DNA from: Chelydra serpentina
Taxonomy: Eukaryota; Chordata; Testudines; Chelydridae
Reading direction: 5' to 3'
Length of the DNA stretch: 64,000 nt
NCBI GenBank assembly: GCA_037349315.1
Contig: JBAIAC010000059.1
Span: 9,698,001-9,762,000, forward strand
Both the position numbers and the translations under genes were made by a program. The notes under the pieces were generated by a model, which had not been told where the DNA came from, searched no databases, and worked only from the letters and a program-made list of their open reading frames with translations. Position 1 is the stretch's first letter. Every line of letters starts with the position of its first letter. Of the stretch, positions 1 through 16,046 are shown piece after piece.

Positions 1-530
1 AAGGACCCAGCAAGCCTGCGAAAAAATACATCTAACAACTTCAGAAAGTGGTCATTTTAACAACACTTGTGGATCATCAGTTCTCCAAGAAAATAATGAA
101 TAATTAATTAGTACTACAGAGTTATTGATTAACTAAAATGCTAAGAACTTTTACAAATAAAGATGTTTGAGAGTTTGGAGGCTGGCCAGTGGTAGGTTTG
201 TCTTTTAGACATCACTAGACCAGTACTATGATCTCAAGTTCATCTTTGGCCGCAGGTTTTGCGTGAGCAGTATGGTCTAAATGCAAAACACAAATGGACC
301 ATACCACCAGACACAGAGGAAAAACTATGCACACAGTACCGCAGCCATTTAAAAAATTATATGTTGCTACATCTTAAGAAACTAACACTTTTATGATTAA
401 AACTTGAATGTACATTATAGGAGGGATGCAAATAGTTTGTCAATTTAGAGCAAGATACAATTCAGTAAAAACTGTAAGCTATTCAATTGTAAAACAACAA
501 GTGAACAAAGTAAACCTTATACATTCTTAC
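1..530. other. IPO7 intron 13 (partial), nothing recognised
   Basis: AT-rich sequence between exon 13 and the window edge. No exon, RNA gene or repeat could be recognised. Confidence 0.6.
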
Positions 531-620
531 CCGTGCTCTCATATAGCCCAGCTCACTGCTGAAGAGAGGGAACACATGATTCTGCAACATATACTCCATC
601 TGATCTTTGTATATCTTCTT
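531..620 (-). CDS. IPO7: IPO7 exon 13
   Basis: The 90-nt exon encodes 30 residues, [18 protein letters not shown] then [12 protein letters not shown]. The acceptor is CTCGCAG|AAG and the donor GCACGG|GTAAGA. It is the last exon in the window; the next expected residues (ACWVLHYF) are not in bases 1-530, so exon 14 lies beyond the edge. Confidence 0.95.
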
Positions 621-1550
621 CTGCGAGAATATTAAGGCAATTACATCAGTTGGTATTTTTAAATAAAAGCCAGAAGTGGGAGAGAAAAAAATTGAGTTAT
701 TGTTAATCTTATTTTATACACAAAAGTGTAAATAAAGAGACAGTGTGATGTCTTAACATTCTACAAAAGAAAACAAAGACTTTTTACCCTTCTTAGCAAA
801 CCATGCTACAAAGTGACAGATAGCCTATCTATTCACTATCACAACCAACAAACTAGGAGGATCCTATATGTTCAAGACCGATTAAGACCAATGATTTACG
901 GTGCAATTTAAAAAAAAATTCTCTTATCTTTGGAACACTAAGGCTTCTTTATTTTGCAGTTTCTATCTCTATTTTACACCAAAGACAAACTACTTATGAC
1001 AAGGCAGAAAAGACAACCACCTCAAAATATGGTTATAACTGATCCATCTTAAAAGAAATCAGCTTCTTCCAAGTCATCCTCTGCTATCATAAGCAAACAA
1101 GGTTGCTAAACCTGCTACACAACTAGTTTTCTACAAGAAAATGAAATACCTAAATCAGCAGGATCTCTCTGATCACACACATTTTCTGATATGAACAACC
1201 AGGAATTTGATTATCAAGTGGAACTGAAGAACCTATGTAGCAATTTACTGCTTATCAAAAGGCAGCACAGCAGTTCCAAGAACCCAAAATAAGTCGTATG
1301 AAACAATTTATAATGAACGTTGTCAGAAAGTCAACATTCAGTTATCAACATTCCTTTGCTGTCAACACACCAGAACTATATGTGCATGTTTCTGAAATCT
1401 AGCTTCTCTTCCATCCCTTGCAAGCAAGATCTGTATAACGAAGTCTGCAACTGTTCAAGAGCCAAATAATTAAATTCCACCATGGAAGAGTTGTACTATG
1501 ACATCTAAACCAAAACTTGCAAATTCAGGGAGCTAATCTCGATTATTCTA

Positions 1551-1751
<201 letters not shown>

Positions 1752-2182
1752 CTAGTTTGATACGGGCTTTGTGTTAGTAAAAATACTTCAGCCAGTCTTC
1801 TAAAGTACCATTGTGAGTTCTCTAAAATGCTCACATAGTTAAAATGTATTTCATTTTTTCTTCAAAAGACTGGGTTTAGGCAGTGCTTTATGCCATCGCT
1901 AAAACACCATGTTGATTTATAACTCCTGGGCGCATTAGCAAATATGGCTATCCAGCCTCAAGGAGTAAATTCATATCAACAGATGAGTACCAAAAAACAC
2001 TTTTAGAAAACAAAGGGATTATTGTGAACATTATGGTTCCTATGTATTAATCAGGAAGATTTACAACCACCTTAATAATAGATTCTTATCTTTTGTTTCA
2101 AATATCTTAGCAAGTTGCACAGAAAATATCAAATCAAACTATTTGGTTTGTTTAGTCCAAAGCTGATCCTTAAATAGCTTAC

Positions 2183-2259
2183 CTCTTTTCTTTTACTACA
2201 TGCTGTAAACAACAATGTCTGAGCAGCAGTTGTAGGAGAAATGAAGTCTTCGAACACAT
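2183..2259 (-). CDS. IPO7: IPO7 exon 11
   Basis: The 77-nt exon completes Asp and gives [16 protein letters not shown] then FTACSKRKE. The acceptor is TTAATAG|AT and the donor AAAGAG|GTAAGC. It was found by extending the protein between exons 10 and 12. Confidence 0.95.
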
Positions 2260-3414
2260 CTATTAAATAAATTTAATAGGTTATAAATGTTTGTCCTTTA
2301 ATGCAGTTCACAGTGTTAAAATAAATTAAGGAGCTAATGTAAAATAAGAGCAACAGCATTCAGACATACATCACCCAGCTGTGCCTTGATATTACAAGCA
2401 TTTCAACACAGCTCTCATAAGAAAAATAAACTTTGAAATGACAAGACGAGACAGGTCTTGAGTTTTCTGGCACAGAAACATTCCACCCTTTGTCAGCATT
2501 ATGTCAAATTTTTGTGATTGTAAGATCCCTAGGGCCAGGACCTTCTCTTATATCTGCAAAAGGTCTAACACACTAATTACACTGGAAACATATTTTTTAG
2601 TTGTAAGTAAGCAAGCAAAACTGGGAGAGTTGAAAACAAACTAGTCTTTAATTCTCTTCTTGTTCAACCTTCTTCAGAGGTTTTCAGAACCTCTGTCAAC
2701 AGCCACATGGTTTGCACTTTGGAGTTTAGCCCCTACAGGCAAAGAATATCCCATCAGGATCCTAAGCAGCCTAAAGTCCGAAGTGTCCCAAAAAGCCTTC
2801 AGGAAGGTCCAATTCCTTCACTTTCACACCCCTCTTGAACAGGCTACAAAGACTTTCAGAACACTCCAAAAGACACAATGAAGAGCCAGTGGAAATGAAC
2901 ATAAAAATTAACAGAACACCCAAAACGTCCATGGCTATTTTAGTCTCTATATGGGTACATCTATTTTAAATTACGCCTTGTGTAAGCATTTCTTGACCTT
3001 GTAATAAGAAATTTTGGCACATGGTAAAGATCAACATCTGAAAATTAGCTACTATATGTAAGTCATACATGCTTTTAACAATTAAATTTTACTGCATTTT
3101 TAAAGAAAAACAAAAAACAACATTAGCCAATCTAAACAACCTTCTGTAATTTTAAAACTTAGCTCTTTTACAGCTATGAAAGAGTTATGGCACCACCATA
3201 CAAACATCTTGTGTTCACACACACATGCGCCTTATTCACCTACACCGAGAACCAAGATAGCTGAATTTAAGGTATCTGTAGCCATGTTGACAAGCACTGA
3301 TCTACTACCTCACTTAAAAAGTGCACTGCACTTTTTAAAAAATGCACTTTTTAAAATACTGGCTTTGTTTGGCATTACATTTTGTAATGTGTATGTAAAT
3401 TTTAAAATTCTCAC

Positions 3415-3514
3415 CAAACTTCATACGTATGTATTCATATGGGTCTTCTTGCCACAGCTCCTCATCAGCATCTGTATAGCACATCAATGGAAATATAACA
3501 TCTTGGATAATTCC
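3415..3514 (-). CDS. IPO7: IPO7 exon 10
   Basis: The 100-nt exon encodes [20 protein letters not shown], then [13 protein letters not shown] and one base of Asp. The acceptor is TTGCAG|GGAATT and the donor AAGTTTG|GTGAGA. The [11 protein letters not shown] reading separates IPO7 from IPO8. Confidence 0.97.
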
Positions 3515-4064
3515 CTGCAATTAAAGAGTTACAAAAAAAGGACTTAACCTATTAAATCAATCATCATTTGCTTTCTTCTATTTAAAACAATTTACATTTT
3601 TCTTTACATCAATTTTAGATACGGGATGGAAACCTTTTAAAATTACACTGTCATAACAGAGAAAAGCCAACTGTTTCAAATTAAAGGACAACCTGCAATG
3701 CAATGCAAGCCATTGTTTGTTTTGAGCAATGGAGTATTGAGCTGGTAAAGGTGGCATACATTTTGTTGCTGACTTGTGTGGTGTTACATTATATGTACAA
3801 TTCTTGATCCATTAAGAATACAATAGTTTAACTATAGGATCAGTGTGCTAAAAGGGCTGCTTATGAAACTGCATAATTGTTTTGTGATCCTATTTATATT
3901 GTGAGGGCTTATTTAAAAAACAGTTTCCATTTGGATGTCTCAGTTCACACCATTGTATTAAGACATTATGATACTAATACAAATGCATTCTATGTTTTAC
4001 ATTTTAAAAGAGCATCCAAGTCCATGATAAGGAGCATCAACCAATCTGGGTTTTAGCCTTTAGT

Positions 4065-4150
4065 GGGACTGCAATCCTGCAAAGACACATGCTTGAAATG
4101 AATGGGACTACTCACAAGCCTAAAGTAAAAGTATTTGCAGGACTGGGGCC
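4065..4150. repeat. Degenerate palindromic MITE-like piece (TCCTGCAAAGAC family), copy 1
   Basis: It reads aatcctgcaaagac at the left and tatttgcaggactggggcc at the right, with a central aatgggactactcac, so the arms are roughly inverted. Similar pieces occur near 27910-28010 and 35185-35283 in this window. This suggests an old palindromic nonautonomous DNA element, inferred from shared structure only. Confidence 0.4.
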
Positions 4151-4339
4151 TAAATATTGCAAATGCTTTTGTTTCATCCAGAGAAAATGAATATTTCAAC
4201 TATGCTAATGTAACAAGACGTGCTTCCCCAGAGCAGACCTGAACTCTCAAACAATTTATATTACAAACTCATACACCTTAAATTCTAGTAGGGATAGAGT
4301 GTTTATAAACAAACTGGTTTATACATAGTAATTTGGTCA

Positions 4340-4513
<174 letters not shown>

Positions 4514-7500
4514 TCAAGTCTCATTAACAGCTTATAGAAGTCTGAGCATCTTTCCAGTAACCAAGAAGCCATTTAATTTGCAGGACCGCCCACACAAGCC
4601 CCTCACGGTCTTGCAAATATAAACAGATTTTTACTACACTAAAATGGTGTTGACTAGTCTAAGTTAACATGTGATGGGTTCCTCTGGTCTGTTCCACGTC
4701 TAATTTTCCAACACAGGTTTAGTTAATTTGCTCAGGTAATTTTTAGTGTTCATGAGAGATGGTGGACTGACAGCCCTGGAGATTGAAGTCCTCTATTTAA
4801 CCAAACAGGTATGGCTCATGCAGCAGTAGTGAAGTTCTCCACACTCTACCATCAGCAAATGTCTCCTGGGAAAGGCGAGAAGATGGGCCTCAGAATTGTT
4901 TGGGTAACAGTGACTCACGCTCACTCTACCCACCACCACAGCACAGGATGATGGGTCCTTTTTCCCCTCAGATAAGGAAGTTAAGCACCACTGACATTTC
5001 ATCTTGCAATTCTTTTTGCAGACCCAGCTGCTGCACTGCTTGACCTGCCAAACTGCTTGGCCCCCTTGGCTGGTGCCCTCCAGCTGTTTGCTGCTTCATG
5101 TTTGAATTCAGTATGGCATTATGGAGGTGTCTCAGTCACCCCATATAATATATAGGTATAATAAAACCCTTAATTCAAAACACAACATGCAACAGAGAGG
5201 GTAGAGAGCTGGCTCCATTTTCCTTCTCCTGTGTCTCCTGGCCCTCTTCTTCTAAAGGGATGGGGCTCCTCCAGATAAGTCTAGCAATTTAAATTCTGTC
5301 AAGCCAAGGACTGACTGCAAGCCAGAACTTGGATCCACTGCATTAATGACTGGTATTTAATCCCCAAGTGACTGGAAGAGTCTGGGGACCAACATCCTGC
5401 AAAATTTCCCCTGAAGCTCAGCCCAAGCCTGTAATACCACAATTGTTCTTAAAGAAGCAACTGGTGGGACTAAAGGGAGAGGTCAAGTTCAGTCTCTATG
5501 CTTATTTGATCTTTTGTCTCTTTGCTAAGACTGAAAATAGTGAAAAATGATTAAAAGAAAGTATCCACTGGGAAAATGTCATTCACATCTACCAATCCTC
5601 CGAGACCTTACCAGCAGTGAAATATTGATGAAGTTGAGATCCAATTATTTTGAGAAATAATTCCGTTTTTTAAAAAATCTATACACGAGATTACAAAGTT
5701 GCCTTGATTGTCACAGGAGTTTAACTAGGGATCTATCCACATATTCACCATGGATATCACGGCTTTATAAATGGTTTCATCATTTTTGCCTATGTATTAG
5801 CCTTCACTGAAATTGATTGGTCTCGGATCCATTACAGTGTTTGAAAGCCCATTCATACCTTAGCAGATCTTGGAGATGCCGGATATTGCCCATCCCACTA
5901 TAGATGGCTTATATATTGCCTTAGACAGTAGAGTGGCATAGCACTAAGACTTTAAATACTCTAGGTTTTATAATGGCACACATAGGATGTCAGAAAAGCA
6001 ATCCTTATTTGTATCAAAATTGGCTCTTTACCCTCTTGTAGGCTAAATGAAGAGAAATACGATATGAAATTGAGTCTTGAGACTCTCAGAAGATGAAGTT
6101 TTATGGATGAAACTTGGTCTGTCCACAACATAATTTTCTTGAAAGTGTTGAAATTAAATTGTTATAACTTAAGAAACGTTCCTTGAAAAAAGTTATAGTC
6201 ATTAAGATGACTACATTGATGGTTACAAAAATATTCCATGCAAAAACCCTAATATTTCTGCATCAAGACTGAGAAATGAAGTATTTAAGAATCAGATTTT
6301 CTAAGCTCTGTTACTATGCCTTAAAATATGGTCTTTCTACTAAATAATCTGTTAATTAAACAATACAGAGTTGGAATGTCTTATACAGCCATATATATAC
6401 AGTAAGTTACACTACATTCAGAATTGGCTTGATTTTTAAGGCCTAATGTAAAAGCTACAAAACAAGCCAAGTTTGGGGGGTTGGGAGGGAAATCACTTCA
6501 ATAATTAAAGATATTTTATGCTTAGTGATATTTCACCTATGAATGTGAAATTGACTTTTAGCATTGGAGCTTTTCTACCTTTGTAGTATTTTAAAATATA
6601 TTCCAAGCTACAGACTTCGAGCACAGCTAAGACTAAACAATGTAAATAAATTGTTGAGATATAAGCCAAATCAAGAGTGCATATCCTGTAATGTTATTTC
6701 CTGCATGTAAGGTTGCATCAGAAATTCCAGTTTGTATTCTATACTGCATTTGACAATGAGATGTCAGGAGACCATACTATAGAAGGCAAAGCATAAGGGA
6801 CCAGTGTTAAAATTAAATTTTCAACCTTCTGTATTTCCTGACTTCAGAGAGTTCAGGTTTTTTAGTGTTAGTGATGCACTAATTATACTATTTTGCATTG
6901 AATTCCCTGGACTCTAAGAGTGTTGTGGTTTTTTTAAGTTGAGGGAAAGGCCACACAGTACAATTTTTGGATATGATTTAGTTTCACATCTTTATAGTAA
7001 TTCCTTTGTTATTCCCTCAATGTTTGAATTTGAACAATAAAATACAATAAACCATGAAGGATTTTCTAGCAGCCAGAATACTGTGCAAATATTCTTGACT
7101 ACTTCTTTCCTCACCCTCCTAACAGTAAGACTACTCTTATTTGAGTATTATCATAAGACTCGCCCCTAATTCATCAGCGGAGCAGTCTGTTTTTGTGAAG
7201 TCCAAGACTCACAGGTGTCTCAGACAGTGAAGACAATTCCAAGCAATTGATTTTGTACCTCCAAATGTTGTATATTATTTTTGTTAGACGTGGGAATGGG
7301 CATAATATATATAAATGGCTTTTTTGACCAGGTTTAAGGAAGTTCATCCAGAGCTACTTCTGGAAAAGATTATTAGTCTTCTTTTTCTTGGATGTCAACA
7401 TCTATAACCAAGTTCCTGAATTTCCTAGTTACAGGAGTTCCACTTCCCCAGTTTATTTCAGAATAACAATCGGTTGGCTCTGGTGCTCATTTGTTTTTTT

Positions 7501-8694
7501 GATACCAATGTGGTAGGAAAAAAAGTTTTGTTCTGCTCTGCCCATTTGAATACAGATGATTCCACCTTGACATCTCAAATGACACCAATGCCATTATTAA
7601 AAACCTGTTTGCTTCTGACATTACCTATCATACCTTCCAAAGCTAATCTAATTGGCCTCAGCATCAGCCAGCTGATAAGACTCATTAGACCACTTGTCCT
7701 GTGCTACCTGGGTTCTGGAGTGTACTCCCCAGGTAAGTGATCTATTTCAATTCTTCACAGTTCAGCATTTTCTGAAAGAAGCTATTTCGTTGCCCACCAC
7801 CCTAGTGGTACGATGACCTCTTACCATTTGCTGTACGTTCACTGTACTGTTTAAGCTGTTTAGAAGAAGGAAGAGTGCAGAAACTTCATTTCTGTATGAA
7901 ACTAGTACAACTAATAGCTTCACCAAGCAGTGAAAGTGACATGAGGTGTCCAAAAATTCAGTAGTTGATAACCTTCAGATAACTATTCAAATAAAATCCT
8001 GGGTCTATGATCACATCCAGATAATGGATCCTTGGGAAGAATCCTATAGCTGCAGCACCATTTATCATTTGTTTTGTGAGATGCCTTCTTTCTTCTGGGG
8101 AAACCCATCAGGAGATAGCGAAGGGAGGAGCAGACATGTACTCCACTCCTTTCAAGCAGTAATTAGGACCCTTCTGAAAAGTCATGGAGATATGACCAAG
8201 GGAGCCTCATATTGGCAATCAGTGATGTTTTGTAACCCAAACAGAAATATAGGAGATGGCTCTTGAAGGAAGGAAGGAAGGAGCAAGCCTACCGTCACCA
8301 AGAACACCTTCAGTGAGTTTGTGCCAAATCTGCACTTGAACTATTTGTAATCCCACAGTGCATATTTACTTCCCATTTCTCTTTGATAAAAACAGAGTGC
8401 TAGACAGAGTGTCAGTGGAACTCTTGAGCCTGTCCTCATGCATCAGAAATTGCTTTTTATTTTCTTGTGTTTCAGAGGGTCTCTTGATTTTGCAATTAAA
8501 TAAATGTTTTAAGAATGTTTTCCAACGTGTAGTTGAGGGATCAATTCCCTTATGCATATGCCTACGGCTGACCTCCACTGCTGTGCAAAAAGTCAGAGTT
8601 TTGCATAGCGTGGGCTTCATGTCATGTGTTGGGTTTGATGTCTGCAGATGATCTGTTGGAATAGTATATTCTGGACTTTCCCATTTTTTTTAAT

Positions 8695-8718
8695 TTATAT
8701 ATATATATATATATACAC

Positions 8719-8771
<53 letters not shown>

Positions 8772-8785
8772 TATACACACACGCG
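8695..8785 (+). repeat. (TA)n(CA)n compound microsatellite
   Basis: Alternating TA blocks run into an uninterrupted CA block of about 17 units and then a mixed tail. Such arrays are length-variable and can adopt non-B DNA. Confidence 0.95.
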
Positions 8786-9288
8786 CATGTACCATCTTCC
8801 AAAATGTGTGTCCTTCCTGATAATCACATCAAAATAACTCAGTTTCTATGTAACTTCATGTTGTAGAGACAGGAGAAGTTTCTATGGGTTCAAAATTCCT
8901 GCCCCTCAAGAATTTTCCTTTAAAGACCTGAACCACAGTTGTCTCCTGGATAACACAATGACAGACAAACTGTGATTCTAGGCAAGTCTAAGAAGTGCAA
9001 CTGAAAACTCTTCTCTATCAAGCAATATCAATTTGTAACTTTTGAAGACATTTTTCCATGCAATCATTTGCCTAGACTAAAATTATGAAGGGGGGAGGGG
9101 GGGGGAAGAGAGGGGGAGGGAGCCATCCAGGCTTCATAACTCCTCCTTAGAGTGGACAATCTTGGTACTTGGCTCCTTAGGTCGTATTCACTTTCAGATA
9201 ACACATTAGCACCTCTACAAGGAGTTTCTGCCAAATCCACTTTAGGGAGAGAATTAAATCTTGCCTTTTTAAACTGCACTGAATATTG

Positions 9289-9540
9289 AGAGACAAGGTG
9301 GGTGAGGTAATATCTTTTATTGGACCAACCTTTGTTGATGACACACACATTTCAAGCCACGCAGAGCTCTTTTTCAGTTCTGGGAAAGGTACTTGCGGCA
9401 TCACAGCAAAATGCAAGGTGCAACAGCTTGTTTAGCATAAATAGTTAGCACATACTGTATGGGACCATTGAAGGTTGTGTACCATTAACACCTCTGCAAA
9501 AGGTGCTAATGGGTTACAGATTGTTGTAATAAACCATAAA
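9289..9540 (+). repeat. Interspersed repeat (GGTGAGGTAATATCTTTTAT family)
   Basis: The segment starts caaggtgggtgaggtaata and includes tttattggaccaacc and cagttctgggaaagg. A related copy lies at about 31635-31770, where the same start is followed by its inverted counterpart, so the family has a palindromic element end. I recall this motif as abundant in turtle DNA but cannot name the family. Confidence 0.5.
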
Positions 9541-9916
9541 TCCAGTGCCCCTGCTCAGTCCTGGGAGCCCAGGCTCTAGGATCCCGTCAGTTGGGAGGGT
9601 TCCAGAGCTTGGGCTGCAGCCTGAGCCTGAACATCCTCACTGCAATTAAACACCCCTTTAGCCTAAGCCCAAATCAGTATCACAGGCCTAACTGCAGTAG
9701 AGTGTACTTCAACAGATTACACAAGCAACATACGGTATTTCTTAAGAAGTGAACACTGGATTGTTTCAGTTGATAACTAAGTAAGTATTTCCTGCATACT
9801 CCCTGATAGCATCAGGTTAATGCAAAATATTTTGAAAGGAGCCATATCCTTCGAAAAGATGAGGGAAGGAAAAAATTATTGTTAAATGTCCCATTTACTC
9901 GAATACCCCAGGTTCA

Positions 9917-10063
<147 letters not shown>

Positions 10064-10114
10064 TCATATTAGAAGTTAGGTTTTTTCAATCTGACGGCAT
10101 GGGAAGAACAGCTA

Positions 10115-10252
<138 letters not shown>

Positions 10253-10601
10253 TCAAATTTAAAAAAAACCTGCTTTTCTTTTTGCGCTATTAGCTGTGTA
10301 AGCACTCTTCCAGACCAACAGAAATATCAGATTTAAAAATATGAGAGTTAAAAAAAGAAAGCCCACAATAAAAGGTAATGTATACCTGTTCAAATACAAC
10401 TTTCCTCTGTAAAAAGCCAACATGAGTTACAATACAATTCTCAAGTTACTGTTCTGTCTATAAAGAACTTTGTCCATTTAGTCTCTGTTTAAACCACCAT
10501 ATTAACCTTACAAAATCTTATTTGTCCTGCCACACATTTAGAAGATGTCTTGAAGAAAGAATAAAGAAAACAATACTGTTAACATTTTTAACCAACTTTC
10601 A

Positions 10602-10763
<162 letters not shown>

Positions 10764-11500
10764 CTATTTTAAAAAAGCATAAAATAGGTTCAGTATAAAG
10801 CCATTTAAAACAACCTGATCAACTGCTTGAATTATATATGTTTAAATGCTCATCTATCAAAATCTTACTGAACATCTGCTACACACTTGAATACTATGAG
10901 CGGTGATCAAAGAAGTGTGTGAGATATTGGATGATGTTCGAGATCTTAGAATTTTGCTAAAAGATTATTTTACAATATCTAAGTTATATCTTTCTGAATC
11001 AGAGACAATTCTTTTCTTCGCTTAAAGTACAATTGAGGGATTGGTAAATCTGGTTCTAAATTTCATTGCAAGACCACCCAACCTCTCTAATATTAGAATA
11101 TATGCTCTGAACAGCATCTTAGTCCAGTTTCCTTCTTGTTAGATAAGCTCAATATAGTAACACTCTACAAAAGTATGATGAATGGTTGTTTCTAGTGTTA
11201 TAAAATGGCTCTTGTTCTCTCATAACCACTCTGGCTTACTCAGGGGTGGCACTGGCAGGTTCCAGAGAGTTCAAAGATGGTAGACTCAAAAAATTTGTAA
11301 CCCAATTTTAAACTAAAAGAAATCTGTATTATTGGGGTTATGGTACACAGATTCATGCCAAAAGCTTGTTACTCACACCCTAGTTGAGCACTGGTGAAAA
11401 ATGACTCAAATGAAATCTAATTGGTAATGTTGTTTCAAGTACATTAGTAACTAGAGTGTAATATATTTTAGCCCACACCTTCAGATTAAACCTTTGCTCA

Positions 11501-13248
<1,748 letters not shown>

Positions 13249-13574
13249 TTAAACAAATAACTACCTTCATTATTTTAAGAGGTTTTTTTGTGGTGATGAA
13301 ATAGCTCATTTTTGGCTGAACAGATAAAACTCAACATGCTTTCAGAAGTCTTGTTTACACACAGAGGAGTCTAATCTGGTCTTCTACTTCTCTTCTGCTT
13401 GGCATTTACTATCTTCTTAAATTTTGTAAAAGGGTTATAACAATTTAAGAATCCATTCTTCTCCAAATACAAAAGATGTTACACAAATAAATCACTTACA
13501 TGTTGTGTACAATGTACAAATGAAGAATGAAAAGCCATTTTCTCTAACTGCATTAATTCTATGCTCTCCAATAC

Positions 13575-14160
13575 ATAAAAACAGCCCTACTGGGTCAGAC
13601 CAAAAGTTCATCTAGCCCAGTATCCTGTCTTCTGACAGTGGACAGTGCCAGGTGCCCCAGAGGGAATGAACAGAACAGGTAATCATCAAGTGATCCATCC
13701 CCTGTCGCTCATTCCCAGCTTCTGGCAAACAGGCTAGGGACACCATTCTTGTCCATCCTGGCTAATAGCCATTGATGGACCTATCCTCCATGAATTTATC
13801 TACTTCTTTTTTGAACCCTGTTATGGTCTTGGCCTTCACAACATCCTCTGGCAAGGACTTCTACAGGTTGACTGTGCGTTGTGTGAAGAAATACTTCCTT
13901 TTGTTTTAAACCTACTGCCTACTAATTTCATTTGGTGACCCCTAGTTCTTGTGTTATGAGAAGTAGTAAACAACCCTTCCTTATCTACTTTCTCTACACC
14001 AGTCATGATTTTATAGACCTCAATCATATTTCCCCTTAGCTTGGAAAAGAGACAGCTAAGAAGTCCCAGTCTTATTAATCTCTCCTCATACGGAATCCAT
14101 TCCATACCACTAATCATTTTTGTTGCCCTTTTCTGAAATCTGTGTGTTACAATCCAAGAC
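13575..14160 (-). mobile_element. CR1-clade LINE, 3' fragment (end of ORF2 plus 3' UTR)
   Basis: On the minus strand, 14162-13836 translates to a typical CR1/L2-type ORF2 C-terminus: YEERLIRLGLLSCLFSK, LRGNMIEVYKIMTGVEKVD, SHNTRTRGHQMKL. It then runs into a noncoding 3' tail ending near 13575 with the CR1-style ctactgggtcagaccaaaag. It is 5' truncated, as usual for CR1, and lies in IPO7 intron 3 only about 90 bp from exon 3. It carries frame damage near the end and is not functional. Confidence 0.88.
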
Positions 14161-14249
14161 ACAATGAAATTTAGTATGCAAGTGGTATTAATTTTAAAAG
14201 AACAGTATCAAAACTATGACTACATTATAAGCAAATTAAAACTGTATAC

Positions 14250-14403
14250 CTAATTAGTTCAGGAGAATGAATAATGGCTTCTACAATATTTTCACGAATA
14301 CAATGTCTATCTTCTTCTGGGATGGAATAAGGTGGGATTTCCCCTGGTGTAGTTTCACGATCAGGCCAATACTGAGTTATCATATTCTTCAAGTAGATAA
14401 CAC
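14250..14403 (-). CDS. IPO7: IPO7 exon 3
   Basis: The 154-nt exon encodes [16 protein letters not shown], a short variable stretch, then [22 protein letters not shown] and a split Arg. The acceptor is CTGACAG|GT and the donor ATTAG|GTATAC. The phases (starts with 2 bases of Gly, ends with 2 bases of Arg) fit exons 2 and 4. It belongs to the importin-beta N-terminal domain. Confidence 0.96.
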
Positions 14404-15696
14404 CTGTCAGATAGCAGCGAGACATCACTTGGTATCAATACAAAAAGTCAGTCATTATGCAGATGTGTATTTTTACATTTAGAAAATGCACTCCATAAAT
14501 TAACTCTGACTGAATGGACAACATTTAACATATCAGAGAGCCACCACCATACCTGCACACAAAAACCACTAATCTCCCAATTTTCTACATGGAACAAAAA
14601 TTTCCCCTTCTTCAGTTATCAAGTGTGGCATCTGTAATATTTCTTAAGACTGCTATTCCCAACACTTTATTATCTTTTCAGACAATGTTTTTGAAAATAA
14701 GAGTATTGAAAGACATATTTCCACTTTTTGTTATGAAGAAGAGTTGTGGTAACTTTTTATTAAAACACATCTCTGAAGAAGCTTCCTTTGTAATTATTTT
14801 GAGATCAATTATTTTTTGGTATTTAAAAACAAGGCTAGTCAGCATTAAATCTCTAGTCAAACATTGCTTGTATTTTAAAAGTCTGATTTTGTTCTATAAT
14901 GTGACTATGTTTGGGCTACATGGTCTGCTTTACATTCAAGTGAATCCTGAAAGCAAATTGAGTTTCTCTACACAAAGATTATAGGTTATGACTCTTTATA
15001 GCAGATATTAGGTTGTTGACATAAATGCACATTTCCACTAATTGACAAAAATTCAAACTGCTTATGTGGCAGATTCCAGATTACTATGCTTTATGAATCT
15101 CTTTTCTTTACAAGTGCAAAAAAAAAGTCCAGATTTACGAACAGTTACAACAAAATTAATATTAACTGAATTCTGACTACACCTGTACAATGTACCATAG
15201 GTTCTCTGCTGGTTTTCAATTAAATGTTTATATGGTCTCTAGCACCAGAATCAGAAAGGATTCAGAAAGCATGCCTTGTAAACCTGTTATTTTGAATGTG
15301 ATAATGATGTAGTTCCTGATCTTGCCAGCTGATCTGTATGGGCACAAGAATCTGATGATATAAATTAGCTAAGAAAATCAGGATTTTAGTTCAGATTATT
15401 TCTGCTGTCCTTTTCCTTATTTTCTGTAACCAGAAGTTATCCTACTTACTGCAAAAAGGATACGAGTCACTCCAAAGAAACAGAAAAGGATGGTGGGATA
15501 ATTAGTTCCAAAACAGATATGACACAACGTAAAAATAAGTTCAAAAGATCCAAGAACCTCCACAGATTGATTAGTTTTTCCTTGATTTACTATGAGATTG
15601 TAAATATTCTCTTTAAAAAGCAGTAACACTTCATCTACCTTTTCATTTTCAATTTTTTTAATATATGTCAAAGCTTGTAGCCTTTTGATTCTGAAA
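14404..15696. other. IPO7 intron 2, segment left of the DIRS element
   Basis: AT-rich intron sequence without a recognised repeat. The 84-aa minus-strand open frame at 15417-15671 has no recognisable domain and AT-driven composition, so I do not call it a gene. Confidence 0.45.
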
Positions 15697-15741
15697 GAAA
15701 AGGTTACTCACCTTTGTAACCAGTGTTCTTCGAGATGTGTT

Positions 15742-15907
15742 GCTCATATCTATTCCAGTTAGGTGTGCGCGCGCGCGCGTGCACGGACGTCGGAAACTTT
15801 TTTTCCCTAGCAGCTACCCGTTGGGCCGGCTGGGGAGCCCCCTGGAGTGGCGCCGATATGGTGCCCTATATAGTCCCCTGCCGGCCCGACCCCCCTCCAG
15901 TTCCTTC
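15742..15907. repeat. DIRS inverted terminal repeat, 3' (left) copy
   Basis: Runs from tgctcatatctattccag through an alternating GC tract (gtgcgcgcgcgcgcgtgc), a T run, and gtgccctatatag to ccagttccttct. It pairs inversely with 22211-22379. Outside it lies a short unique end (15697-15741) that contains ggttactcacctttgtaacc, itself an imperfect palindrome. Confidence 0.9.
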
Positions 15908-15945
15908 TTGCCGGCTACACCGACAGTGGGGAAGGAGGGTGGGTG

Positions 15946-16046
15946 TGGAATAGATATGGGCAACACATCTCGAAGAACACCGGTTACAAAGGTGAGTAAC
16001 CTTTTCTTCTTCTTCGAGTGGTTGCTCATATCTATTCCAGTTAGGT
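15946..16046. repeat. DIRS internal complementary region
   Basis: The left half (ggaatagatatgggcaacac ... ggtgagtaacc) is the complement of the element's 3' end. The right half (cttcttcgagtggttgctca ... gttaggtga) is the complement of its 5' end. Having both ends side by side in inverse sense is the diagnostic DIRS feature, thought to template joining of the ends into a circle. Confidence 0.9.

Noticed and set aside
3176..3547. 123-aa plus-strand frame as a gene
   Set aside because: It is antisense to IPO7 exon 10 and its introns, AT-driven, with no domain.
15417..15671. 84-aa minus frame next to the DIRS element
   Set aside because: No domain recognised, intronic AT-rich composition, and no splice or repeat support.
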